Shown: one piece after another, positions 1-7,009 of the stretch
Numbering within the stretch: the first letter of the stretch is position 1
How the letters are laid out: every line of letters starts with the position of its first letter
NCBI GenBank assembly: GCA_046594105.1
Contig: JBKJQB010000186.1
Span: forward strand, 1-16,727
Source: JBDSGC01 sp046594105
Lineage (GTDB): Bacteria; Acidobacteriota; Thermoanaerobaculia; Gp7-AA8
Direction of reading: 5' to 3'
Length of the DNA stretch: 16,727 bases
The notes under the pieces: model-generated
The model's input: only the letters and a program-made list of their open reading frames with translations
The model's database searches: none
Told to the model about the DNA's origin: nothing
Translations under genes and position numbers: made by a program

Positions 1-19
1 GAAGCGGGGATGAGGGGTC
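1..19 (-). repeat. Edge-truncated copy of intergenic repeat family 1
   Basis: These 19 bases are the exact reverse complement of the core of the family-1 repeat at 4667-4685 and 7657-7675 (GACCCCTCATCCCCGCTTC on the other strand). The rest of the copy lies outside the window. It directly precedes a family-2 palindrome, so the two families sit side by side here. It lies upstream of the ABC-2 permease gene. Confidence 0.7.
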
Positions 20-40
20 TCCATCTTCTCGCACAGAACC

Positions 41-108
41 GCCGGCTGGAAGCCGCCACGGCCGGCAGGGATGCCGGCGCTACGAAAGGCGGCCGTGCCG
101 GCGGTAGG
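41..108. repeat. REP-like GC-rich palindromic repeat (family 2)
   Basis: The stretch is built from GCCGGC-containing palindromes. Positions 61-80 (GCCGGCAGGGATGCCGGCGC) can fold on themselves. Positions 41-84 match, in the opposite orientation, the copy at about 2391-2437 upstream of typA. Positions 91-105 contain the reverse complement of the GCCGGCACGGCC core seen at 9910-9968. This is an intergenic, dispersed, hairpin-forming element of the REP/BIME type. It ends immediately before the ribosome binding site of the permease gene. Confidence 0.75.
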
Positions 109-119
109 ATGACCATTCG

Positions 120-1097
120 ATGCTTCTCTTGAATCTGATTCAGAACGAAATGCTGAAGATTCTGCGCCGCCGCCGATTCCTGGTGGTGATGCTGATCCTG
201 CTGTCCATCCTGAGCATCGTGACCTACTCGCAGTATCGCCAGCTCAAGGAAAGCCAGACGCGAAACTGGCGCGCGGACATTCAGCAGCGCGTGGCGTCGT
301 ACCAGAACACCCTGCGACGCGGACGCATCAACGAGAGCTGGTCGCGATCGCTGCGCGCGGAAGTCAACCGGCTGCAGTTCTACCTCGATCACGACATCCA
401 GCCCGATCGCCCTACCGCTCCCCTGTTCGTGCGCACCTTCGCCAACGTCGCCGGATTCCTTCTGTTGCCGCTGCTGGTGGGAGTCCTCGGCAGCGACATC
501 GTCTCGGCGGAAAACTCCGAGGGGACCGACAAGCTGCTGCTGACACGGCCGGTGCGGCGGTGGAAGGTGCTCACGGCGAAGCTGGTCACCTTGTGGATCT
601 TCGCCACGCTCACCCTCGCTGGCGGCGCTCTCATCGCCTACCTGATTTCCGCTCCGGTTCTGCCCCGCGGGGGCTGGGGCGCGCCGACCTTCACCGGGTT
701 CCAACTCACCCGCGGCGCCATCAACTTCGACGCTGTGCGTCAGCTGCCCTTGTGGAAAGACACCATGATCGCGTACGGCCTGGAGTGGTTCGCCCTGATG
801 TCGGTGGCCTCCATCGCTCTGATGCTGTCGGTGCTCTTCAAGTCGAGCGCGGCTGCCATCGGGACGATGCTGGCGTCACTGATCGGCGGCACCATCCTCA
901 CCCGGGTCAGCCCCGACTGGACAGCCGGCAAATACCTCTTCGTTTCCGCACTTCCCCTGGCCGACTACTACACCGGCCAACCGCCGCCGTACGACGGCAT
1001 GTCCATGACCTTCTGCATCCTCCTGCTTCTCGGATGGGCGGCCGGCGCCACGCTGGTGGCCTACACCATCTTCCTGCGACGGGACGTCTTCGGCTGA
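120..1097 (+). CDS. ABC-2 type transporter permease subunit
   Basis: This is a 325-aa integral inner-membrane protein. Hydrophobic segments lie near residues 20-36, 106-124, 154-177, 218-240, 244-261 and 297-318, giving six likely membrane helices. A long polar, Arg/Gln-rich extracytoplasmic loop (about 37-104) lies between the first two. The stretch after helix 2 (SDIVSAENSEGTDKLLLTRP, then VRRWKVLTAK) is the conserved cytoplasmic signature of ABC-2 permeases. The family exports drugs, polysaccharides or lipids, or acts in gliding and copper (NosY-like) systems; the substrate here cannot be told. A permease needs an ATPase partner, and none is in the window, so it presumably lies upstream. 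AGGA at 106-109 lies 10 nt before the ATG and supports this start. The stop overlaps the next gene's first ATG by one base (TGATG), suggesting coupling. Confidence 0.88.
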   Translation: MLLLNLIQNEMLKILRRRRFLVVMLILLSILSIVTYSQYRQLKESQTRNWRADIQQRVASYQNTLRRGRINESWSRSLRAEVNRLQFYLDHDIQPDRPTAPLFVRTFANVAGFLLLPLLVGVLGSDIVSAENSEGTDKLLLTRPVRRWKVLTAKLVTLWIFATLTLAGGALIAYLISAPVLPRGGWGAPTFTGFQLTRGAINFDAVRQLPLWKDTMIAYGLEWFALMSVASIALMLSVLFKSSAAAIGTMLASLIGGTILTRVSPDWTAGKYLFVSALPLADYYTGQPPPYDGMSMTFCILLLLGWAAGATLVAYTIFLRRDVFG

Positions 1098-1675
1098 TGG
1101 GCACGATGGAAATGCGCCGATTGACCTTTGCGATCACCGGTCCGCTGCTGCTGCTCGCCGTGGCCTGCGGCGGCGCGGAGAAATCGGCGGAGGCTACGGA
1201 TACCCGCATGCCCATCGCCACCGAGTACGTTCGCGGGGCCAGCCTTCCCATCCATGCGCAGCCTGCGGAAGCCTCGCCGGTAGTGACGACGTATCAGAAC
1301 GGGGAAGCAGTCTCCGTGCTGGCGCGGCGCGACGGATGGATCGAGGTGCGCACCATCTCCGGCAGCGGATGGGTCCTGGCGTCGACGTTGTCCAGCGCCG
1401 TCGAAGCGTCGAAGGTGGAGTCAGACAACATCACGGCGCGATTCGTTCGCGCACCGGAGCCGATGGCGGAGCCGAATGCGCATGGAGACATCGTCCTGGA
1501 AGCGCAGGTCAACAGCGACGGTGACGTCATGTCGGTCCGCACCTTGCGGAATACCACAGGCCTCATCGGTCTGGAGGCGCGCACCGCCGCTGCCCTCCAG
1601 CGGGCAAAGTTCGCGCCGATGGTGCAGCGTGGAAACCGGCTCCCGTTCGTGTACGAGCATCGCGTCCACTACTGA
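1097..1675 (+). CDS. Lipoprotein with SH3-like domain and TonB-C-like C-terminus
   Basis: This predicted protein has 192 aa. The N-terminus (about 6-24) has basic residues, a hydrophobic core (GPLLLLAVAC) and a lipobox-like AVAC with Cys24, so a lipid-anchored envelope protein is likely. Residues about 43-102 look like a bacterial SH3 domain (ending DGWIEVRTISGSGWVLASTL), a fold that commonly binds peptidoglycan or peptides. Residues about 128-192 (DIVLEAQVNSDGDVMSVRTL ... ALQRAKFAP) resemble the TonB C-terminal fold, often seen in envelope proteins that are not true TonBs. The first ATG (1097) overlaps the permease stop. The ATG at 1112 gives a tidier signal peptide and is the main alternative. 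No clear Shine-Dalgarno is seen, so coupling to the permease is likely. Exact function is unknown. It faces the LOG gene with a 16-nt gap. Confidence 0.8.
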   Translation: MGTMEMRRLTFAITGPLLLLAVACGGAEKSAEATDTRMPIATEYVRGASLPIHAQPAEASPVVTTYQNGEAVSVLARRDGWIEVRTISGSGWVLASTLSSAVEASKVESDNITARFVRAPEPMAEPNAHGDIVLEAQVNSDGDVMSVRTLRNTTGLIGLEARTAAALQRAKFAPMVQRGNRLPFVYEHRVHY

Positions 1676-1691
1676 CGCCGGTGCTCTGCGC

Positions 1692-2276
1692 TCAGCTCTC
1701 CTGCGGAGCGAGCCACTTCCGCACGTCGGGTGGCTGGTGGGTCCTCAGCCGTTCGAGCAGTCGCTGCGGGTCGGCGTCGACGAGGGCGGAGGCCCGATGC
1801 TCCGGCCGGACGAAGCCGGCCACCACCGCCCGATCCAGAAACGTCATCAGCGGCGTGTAATATCCCGAGACGTCGAGAAATCCGATCGGCTTGCGATGGA
1901 TCCCGAGCTGGCCCCAGGTCCACACCTCGAAGATCTCCTCGAGCGTACCGAGACCTCCCGGAAGGGCCACAAAGGCATCGGACAGCGACGCCATCAGCGC
2001 TTTGCGCTCGTGCATGCTTTCGACGACGTGCATCTCGGTGAGCCCGCGATGTCCGACCTCGCGATCCCACAATCCGCGCGGGATCACCCCCACCGCACGC
2101 CCGCCCGCTCCGAGCACCGAATCGGCGAGCACTCCCATCAGCCCCACCCGTCCGCCCCCGAAAACGAGGGTGACGCCGGTTTGCGCGAGAAGCCGTCCCA
2201 TCTCGCGAGCGGCGCCCGCGGCGGCGGGGTCGGTGCCCTCGTTGGATCCACAAAACACACAAAGGCTCTTGATCAT
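1692..2276 (-). CDS. LOG family protein (nucleoside-5'-monophosphate phosphoribohydrolase)
   Basis: This is a 194-aa Rossmann-fold protein of the LOG (Lonely Guy, TIGR00730) family, which cleaves ribose-5-phosphate from adenine-type nucleotides. In plants and some bacteria this releases active cytokinins. The signature PGGLGTLEE lies at 106-114, with the upstream FCGSN (8-12), the FGGG of the nucleotide fold (39-42) and MHERK (88-92). Length is normal for the short, single-domain class. ATG at 2276 was chosen; a TTG one codon upstream (2279) is possible. No Shine-Dalgarno is visible, but a CATAAT box ends 8 nt before the ATG. The gene is divergent from typA. The family often has housekeeping or unknown roles in bacteria, so cytokinin production should not be assumed. 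Confidence 0.9.
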   Translation of the reverse strand: MIKSLCVFCGSNEGTDPAAAGAAREMGRLLAQTGVTLVFGGGRVGLMGVLADSVLGAGGRAVGVIPRGLWDREVGHRGLTEMHVVESMHERKALMASLSDAFVALPGGLGTLEEIFEVWTWGQLGIHRKPIGFLDVSGYYTPLMTFLDRAVVAGFVRPEHRASALVDADPQRLLERLRTHQPPDVRKWLAPQES

Positions 2277-2284
2277 CAACGCTG

Positions 2285-2290
2285 ATTATG
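2285..2290 (-). promoter_or_regulatory. Candidate -10 box of the LOG gene
   Basis: On the minus strand the hexamer CATAAT (5 of 6 matches to TATAAT) ends 8 nt before the LOG ATG. Transcription would then begin at or within a few bases of the start codon. No good -35 is present at 16-18 bp, so this is weak on its own. It is recorded because similar boxes precede two other genes here. Confidence 0.3.
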
Positions 2291-2296
2291 AGGTCA

Positions 2297-2335
2297 GCCG
2301 GCTCGGCCGGCGGCGCTGGTTGCCCAAGGCTCCGC
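2297..2335 (+). repeat. Family-2 repeat, long form
   Basis: A GCCGGCNCGGCCGGC palindrome is followed by GGCGCTNGTTGCCCAAGGCT. The same unit occurs at 9910-9946 with two mismatches. It lies in the divergent LOG/typA gap, partly over the likely LOG promoter. Confidence 0.8.
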
Positions 2336-2390
2336 CATGATCACGCCCCAAGACTTCCTGCCGCGCAGGCTCCCAGGCGAACCCACTTTT

Positions 2391-2440
2391 CGGAACGCCG
2401 GCATCCCTGCCGGCCGGTCCGCCGGCTGCCAGCCGGCTCC
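2391..2440 (-). repeat. Family-2 repeat, opposite orientation
   Basis: The reverse complement reads GCCGGCTGG, a spacer, then GGCCGGCAGGGATGCCGGCG, matching 41-84. It contains several nested GCCGGC palindromes and could form a strong hairpin in the typA leader. It is not likely to be coding although the frame is open. Confidence 0.75.
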
Positions 2441-2579
2441 GGACACGAACGCACCGTGCAGGTTCTGGCACCTCAGTTTCCGCCGAGTGTCCGCAAGCCC
2501 GCGCTCCGAAAGGCAACCATTCCGCGCGGCGTGGGGACCGGGAGGAATGATTCCCCGTTTCAGGCGTTACCACCAAAAC

Positions 2580-4505
2580 ATGCCGCAGTTTCGATACGAC
2601 ATCCGCAACGTTGCCATCATCGCTCACGTCGACCATGGAAAAACCACGCTCGTGGACGCCTTGCTCAAGCAGGCAGGGGCGGTCCGGGCAAACCAGCAGG
2701 TCGACGAGCGGATCATGGACTCCAACGATCTCGAGCGTGAGCGAGGGATCACCATCCTGGCCAAGAACACGTCGATCCGCTATCTGGTGGACGACCCCGA
2801 CGCGCTCGGTCATCCGGCTCACCACGAGGCCACCCACACTGCCTCGGGCCACGATCTTCCGGCCGAATTCATCCATCCGAAGGAAGTGAAGATCAACATC
2901 GTCGACACCCCGGGTCACGCCGACTTTGGTGGCGAGGTGGAGCGTGTTCTGTCGATGGTCGACGGCGTCATCCTGCTGGTCGACGCCGCCGAGGGCCCCA
3001 TGCCGCAGACGCGCTTTGTGCTGCGCAAGGCGCTGGGGATGGCTCTGCTGCCGATCATCGTGATCAACAAGATCGACCGCCAGGATGCGCGTCCGGTCGA
3101 GGTGGTCAACGAAGTGTTCGATCTGATGATCGAGCTCGGCGCGTCGGATGAGCAGCTCGACTTCCCGATCCTCTACGCCAGCGGTCGCGCCGGCTACGTC
3201 CGCACCTCGCTCGAAGATACCAACGACGATTGCCGCCCGCTGTTCGACTGCATCCTCAAGCGCATTCCTCCTCCGGTCGGCAACAGCGACGCAGGCCTGC
3301 AACTCCTGGTCTCCGCCATCGACTACAACGAATACGTCGGACGCCTGGGCATCGGGCGCATCCAGCGAGGCAAGGTCAAACAGGGCGAAGATGTGATCCT
3401 GATTCTCCGCGACGGGACTCAGAAGAAGGGACGCGTTTCCCGCCTTACGGTGTTCGAAGGGCTGACCAAGAAAGAAGTGCCGGACGCCTTCGCCGGTGAG
3501 ATCGTGGCCATCGCCGGATTCATCGACGTCGAAATCGGAGAGACCTTCACCGACGCCCTCGCTCCGGAGCGGCTGGAGCCCATCGCCATCGACGAGCCGA
3601 CGGTCTCCATGTACTGGCTGGTCAACGACTCCCCTTTCGCCGGACTGGTGGGCAAGTACGTCACCTCCCGCAACATCAAAGAGCGGCTCGAACGGGAACT
3701 GCGCAAAGACGTGGCCCTGCGAGTCAAAGACACCGAGCAGCCGGACCGCTTCGAAGTCAGCGGTCGCGGGGAGCTGCACCTCTCCATCCTCGCCGAGAAC
3801 ATGCGCCGCGAAGGCTTCGAGTTCGCGCTCTCACGCCCGCAGGTCATCCTCAAGGAAGTCAACGGGAAGAACATGGAGCCGTATGAGGCTCTGGTGGTCG
3901 ACATCGATGAGGCCCACGTCGGCGCGATCATGGAGAAGCTTCAGGAGCGCCGCGGCGAGATGACCGACATGGTCAATCCCGGCAGCGGCCGCGTGCGCAT
4001 CGAGTTCAAGATCCCCACCCGTGGCCTGTTCGGCATCCGCACCGAGTTCCTCACCGAAACGCGTGGAACCGGTCTGCTGTATCACACCTTCCTGGAGTAC
4101 GGACCGTATCGCGGCGACATCGCCAGCCGGAACCGCGGCGCCATCGTGGCCAAGGAAGCGGGCGACACCACCGCGTACGCCATCGAGCCGCTTCAGGAGC
4201 GCACCGTCCTGTTCGTCACCCCGGCCATGAAGGTCTACGGCGGCCAGGTGGTCGGCGAGAATTCGCGCGACTCCGAGATGGTGGTGCAGGTGTGCCGCAA
4301 GAAGCAGCTCAGCAACATGCGCGCATCGGGCTCCGACTTTGCGGTGCAGCTCACTCCGGCGAAGATCATGACCCTCGAGCAGTGCCTGGAGTGGATCGAC
4401 GACGACGAGCTGGTCGAAGTCACCCCGGAGTCGATCCGCATCCGCAAGAAGATCCTCGATCACTCCCGCCGCGAAGTGGCACGCAAGAAGACCGCCGCGC
4501 AGTAA
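2580..4505 (+). CDS. typA: Translational GTPase TypA/BipA
   Basis: This is a 641-aa ribosome-binding GTPase of the EF-G-like superfamily, acting in ribosome assembly, stress and low-temperature growth. It shows the P-loop AHVDHGKTT (15-23), switch I region ERGITILAKNTSI, G3 DTPGH (109-113) and G4 NKID (163-166). It also has domains II, III and V and the TypA-specific C-terminal end with MRASGSD and EFIDDDELVEVTP-like motifs (here EWIDDDELVEVTP). It is longer than the usual 605-615 aa because residues about 67-103 replace a five-residue loop with a His-rich insertion. ATG 2580 matches the family start (a few residues before RNVAIIAHVDHGK). ATG 2547, beside GGAGG, is an in-frame alternative that adds 11 residues. 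A strong intrinsic terminator follows. Confidence 0.96.
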   Translation: MPQFRYDIRNVAIIAHVDHGKTTLVDALLKQAGAVRANQQVDERIMDSNDLERERGITILAKNTSIRYLVDDPDALGHPAHHEATHTASGHDLPAEFIHPKEVKINIVDTPGHADFGGEVERVLSMVDGVILLVDAAEGPMPQTRFVLRKALGMALLPIIVINKIDRQDARPVEVVNEVFDLMIELGASDEQLDFPILYASGRAGYVRTSLEDTNDDCRPLFDCILKRIPPPVGNSDAGLQLLVSAIDYNEYVGRLGIGRIQRGKVKQGEDVILILRDGTQKKGRVSRLTVFEGLTKKEVPDAFAGEIVAIAGFIDVEIGETFTDALAPERLEPIAIDEPTVSMYWLVNDSPFAGLVGKYVTSRNIKERLERELRKDVALRVKDTEQPDRFEVSGRGELHLSILAENMRREGFEFALSRPQVILKEVNGKNMEPYEALVVDIDEAHVGAIMEKLQERRGEMTDMVNPGSGRVRIEFKIPTRGLFGIRTEFLTETRGTGLLYHTFLEYGPYRGDIASRNRGAIVAKEAGDTTAYAIEPLQERTVLFVTPAMKVYGGQVVGENSRDSEMVVQVCRKKQLSNMRASGSDFAVQLTPAKIMTLEQCLEWIDDDELVEVTPESIRIRKKILDHSRREVARKKTAAQ

Positions 4506-4521
4506 CTCATCCTCGAACGTT

Positions 4522-4558
4522 GCAAAAAAAGGCGGACCGCGAGTCCGCCTTTTTTTGC
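4522..4558 (+). terminator. Intrinsic terminator of typA
   Basis: A GGCGGAC/GTCCGCC stem (4531-4537 with 4543-4549) has a 5-nt CGCGA loop. It is followed by seven T and preceded by seven A that extend the pairing. It begins 17 bp after the typA stop. The symmetric A and T tracts could allow termination in both directions, but the minus-strand gene ahead of it runs away from this site. Confidence 0.93.
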
Positions 4559-4592
4559 GTCCGGCGCAGAATCTTACGATCGAGTTCCGAAG

Positions 4593-4613
4593 GCGGAGCA
4601 GGGGTCGCTCCGC
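4593..4613. repeat. Small inverted repeat (GCGGAGC/GCTCCGC)
   Basis: A 7-bp perfect stem flanks a 7-nt loop (AGGGGTC). The surroundings (CCGAAGGC then AGGGG and CGCTC) loosely resemble 7617-7642, so this may be a decayed arm of the family-1 repeat. There is no T tract. Confidence 0.5.
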
Positions 4614-4637
4614 GAGTCAACAGTGAGGCCCATAACC

Positions 4638-4733
4638 GATGAGGGGCGCTCACTTGACGAAGCTGGACCCCTCATCCCCGCTTCGCGGACCTTCTCCCCG
4701 TGTGCGGGGAGAAGGACACTCGAGGGAGAGGCT
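4638..4733 (+). repeat. Intergenic repeat family 1, copy A
   Basis: This 96-bp unit matches 7628-7723 with six substitutions and no gaps. It holds two consecutive stem-loops. The first is GATGAGGGG/CCCCTCATC (4638-4646 with 4668-4676). The second is an 11-bp stem CCTTCTCCCCG/CGGGGAGAAGG (4690-4700 with 4705-4715) with a 4-nt loop. It lacks any coding potential and any transposase. Confidence 0.88.
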
Positions 4734-4867
4734 TGATCCTTCGCCGTCTTCGCGGCTTCTAAGAACCGTCACGTCCGAGAGGCAAAGCCCCGGCTTGGTC
4801 CGACGCGGAATTGGAGCGCTCTCCAGTTTCTCCTCATCAATCGCTGCGCCCGCCCAACATCGAGAGT

Positions 4868-4893
4868 CCTTCTTCCCGTGTGCGGGGAGAAGG
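4868..4893. repeat. Family-1 hairpin module (single stem-loop copy)
   Basis: This is the CCTTCTYCCCG ... CGGGGAGAAGG stem with a TGTG loop, one base different from the module in copy A. Flanks ATCGAG and CTCGAT add a longer interrupted pairing. It is a second family-1 module in the same gene-free gap. Confidence 0.75.
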
Positions 4894-4983
4894 AACTCGA
4901 TGGGGAGGGCTTCCCCTGTTTCACCATCAATTGCTGCGCATCGCGAAGTGCCGCAGCGGAGGATGACCGGAGGCTGATCTCCC

Positions 4984-6963
4984 TCACTTCAGATACTGCG
5001 AGAACCACTCGACGTACCGCCGCTCGATGTCGGCGCCGTGGATGGGATCCTCCGGCGAGTGACCGCTCACGGGATAGGCGATGAATTTCACCGGCACGTT
5101 GTTGTCGCGCAGCGCGTGATACATCTGGAACGACTGGGTCACCGGCACGCGGACGTCTCCGAGGTCGCTGAGAATCAGGGTTGGTGTCCTGATCTGCGAG
5201 GCGTAGGTGATCGGCGACATGTCGATGTACTTTTTCATGTTGTCGCCGACGTAGGGCGATCCCCAGGAGAGCCTGCGGCCGAGCGCGCTGTCGCCGAGGT
5301 TGTAGCTGTCGAGCAGGTTGTTCACCGCGGCGCCGGAGACGGCCGCTTTGAAGATCGGGTAGTGGCCGATCATCCACGAGGTCATGTAACCACCGTAGGA
5401 CCAGCCGCCCACGGCGATGCGACTCTCATCGACGAATCCACGCTTCTTCAAGACCTCCAGCCCGGCCATGACGTCGCGTCCCGGACCGGCGCCGGCATCG
5501 TCGCGAATGGCCCGCACGTACGCGTTCCCGAAGTTGTCGCTGCCTCGGTAGTTCGGCTGGAACACCACCCACCCCTGCGCTGCAAGGGACTGCGGCAGCG
5601 TGCTGAAGTCGGTGGTGGTCGCCGCGCGCGGCCCGCCGTGAATGTAAAGCACCAGGGGGTACTTCTTCGTGGCGTCGAAGTCCGGCGGATAGATCACCAC
5701 GCCGTTTTCCGAAAATCCCTCGAACTTCCAATCCACCACCTCGGTGCGGCCGAGCTGCTTTGCGGAAACCCAGTCATTGAAGTGTGTGAGCTGCCGAGGT
5801 GCGCCGGTGACTGAAGACATCACGTAGAGCTCGCGCGGATGTGTGGGAGTCGATCCGGTGAAGACCAGGGCTCCGGTCCTGGCCACGCTGACATCGATCC
5901 AGAATCCGAAGAACGGATCGACCTCGCCCGTGTTGATGCGGCGTGCCGGACCGTTCAGCGGCTGCATCCACAGTCCGGTGGTGGTTCCCTGGTGACCGCC
6001 GGTGATGAACGACTGACCGTCCGGCATCCAGATGGACCGGTACAGATTGCGATCCAGCGCGGCGGTGATCTCCGTTCCGTTGCCGCCGCCGACCGGCGCG
6101 ATGAAGATTCCGTTCTGCGAGCCCTGCTCCCCTCCCTGCGGATGCCAGAAAGCGATGCGGGAGCCGTCGGGAGAGAAGACCGGCTGCGTTTCGTCGATCT
6201 CGCGCGTGGTCAGGCGTCGCACGGTTCCGGTGGCCACGTCGACCAGGGCCACGCGACCGTCATTTGGGGTCCCTGCATGCGAAGTGGTGCGCTGCGTGAT
6301 GGCGATGGTTTTGCCGTCCGGCGACCACGATAGAGGTGAGGCCGCCGGGCCGGGCGGATGGGCGATGGGCAGGCTCCACGCTCCGCTGGTGACCCGTCGC
6401 GCCGTGCCTCCCTCGCTCGGAATCAACCAGACATGAGAGGAGGTCGTGGCCTCCTTGATCAGGTAATCATCGTCCCCGATCTCGAACGCCAGGTTGCCCT
6501 TCTCTTCGTTTTTCGTCGCATCGTCGGCGGTCACGAAGGCGAGCTGCGACCCGTCGGGGCTCCAGGCGAATTGCTGCACCCCGCGAGAGGCGTCGGTGAT
6601 CCGTCGCGGATCGCCCCCGGTCATGGAAGTGATCCAGATCTGCCGCTTTGCCTCTTTCTCGGAGGATGCGTTGGCCAGGAAGGCGATGCGCGCGTTGTCC
6701 GGCGACCAGCGCGGCGAGGCCACACCGCGGCGCTCGAAGGTCAGCGGCCGCTGCGCTCCTGTGGCCGCATCGATCAGCAGCAGCTCGGTGTCGAAACGGT
6801 TGTCCTTCGTGTTCGCCCGCGCGGTCACCAGGGCCACCCATCGGCCGTCCGGCGAGATCTGCGGATCGCTCACTCCCACCAGCTTGAATCGGTCGTTGAT
6901 CTGCCAGCGGTCAGCAAGAAGCGGAGTGGCCAGCATCATCAGCAGCAGAACGGTGCGTTTCAT
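4984..6963 (-). CDS. Exported S9 family (prolyl oligopeptidase-type) peptidase
   Basis: This is a 659-aa secreted or periplasmic serine peptidase of family S9, related to acylaminoacyl- and dipeptidyl-peptidases. A signal peptide occupies residues 1-17 (ending LLA before DRW). Residues about 30-370 form a WD40/PD40-like propeller with repeated SPDG motifs (SPDGRWVAL, SPDGSQLAF, SPDGKTIAI, SPDGSRIAF), which gates substrate size in this family. The alpha/beta-hydrolase domain follows, with the nucleophile in GWSYGG (Ser522), Asp603 in GDVRVP and His635 in SGHSPEDP, and an oxyanion-type HGGPR stretch ahead. An AGGAGA ribosome binding site lies 6-7 nt before the ATG. It is 46 nt downstream of a small hypothetical gene on the same strand, so cotranscription is likely. 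Natural substrates are probably oligopeptides. Confidence 0.95.
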   Translation of the reverse strand: MKRTVLLLMMLATPLLADRWQINDRFKLVGVSDPQISPDGRWVALVTARANTKDNRFDTELLLIDAATGAQRPLTFERRGVASPRWSPDNARIAFLANASSEKEAKRQIWITSMTGGDPRRITDASRGVQQFAWSPDGSQLAFVTADDATKNEEKGNLAFEIGDDDYLIKEATTSSHVWLIPSEGGTARRVTSGAWSLPIAHPPGPAASPLSWSPDGKTIAITQRTTSHAGTPNDGRVALVDVATGTVRRLTTREIDETQPVFSPDGSRIAFWHPQGGEQGSQNGIFIAPVGGGNGTEITAALDRNLYRSIWMPDGQSFITGGHQGTTTGLWMQPLNGPARRINTGEVDPFFGFWIDVSVARTGALVFTGSTPTHPRELYVMSSVTGAPRQLTHFNDWVSAKQLGRTEVVDWKFEGFSENGVVIYPPDFDATKKYPLVLYIHGGPRAATTTDFSTLPQSLAAQGWVVFQPNYRGSDNFGNAYVRAIRDDAGAGPGRDVMAGLEVLKKRGFVDESRIAVGGWSYGGYMTSWMIGHYPIFKAAVSGAAVNNLLDSYNLGDSALGRRLSWGSPYVGDNMKKYIDMSPITYASQIRTPTLILSDLGDVRVPVTQSFQMYHALRDNNVPVKFIAYPVSGHSPEDPIHGADIERRYVEWFSQYLK

Positions 6964-7009
6964 CAGAATCTCCTCATCAGTGCAAACTCATTTTGATCGA
7001 AAGAACGGT

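Larger units (their letters stand above)
2277..2579. other. Divergent LOG/typA intergenic region carrying repeats
   Basis: About 300 bp separate the divergent LOG and typA starts, so promoters for both should lie here. It contains two family-2 repeat copies in opposite orientation (2297-2335 and 2391-2440). The typA reading frame stays open back to an ATG at 2337, but that part translates the palindromic repeats into Pro/Arg/Gly-rich sequence with no resemblance to TypA, so it is treated as noncoding. GGAGG at 2541-2545 sits one base before an in-frame ATG at 2547. No convincing typA promoter was recognised. Confidence 0.6.
4559..4983. other. Gene-free repeat mosaic between typA and the S9 peptidase gene
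   Basis: About 425 bp lie between two convergent genes. No ORF with protein-like character is seen. It contains a small perfect hairpin at 4593-4613, a long family-1 repeat copy (4638-4733), a second family-1 hairpin (4868-4893) and two short direct repeats of the type CATCAATYGCTGCGC (near 4838 and 4925). The same modules, in a different order, fill 7540-7747. Confidence 0.7.

Noticed and set aside
560..1096. N-terminal extension of the lipoprotein frame inside the permease gene
   Set aside because: It is an out-of-frame reading of the permease. The lipoprotein signal at 1097-1170 gives a clear natural start.
2286..3779. A 497-aa minus-strand ORF antisense to typA
   Set aside because: It mirrors the codon structure of typA in a GC-rich gene. 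The protein is full of His/Asp/Arg shadow composition and has no family resemblance.
4639..4977. A 112-aa ORF in the typA/S9 gap
   Set aside because: It is made of repeat modules and has Ser/Arg/Pro-rich composition without domain or ribosome binding site.
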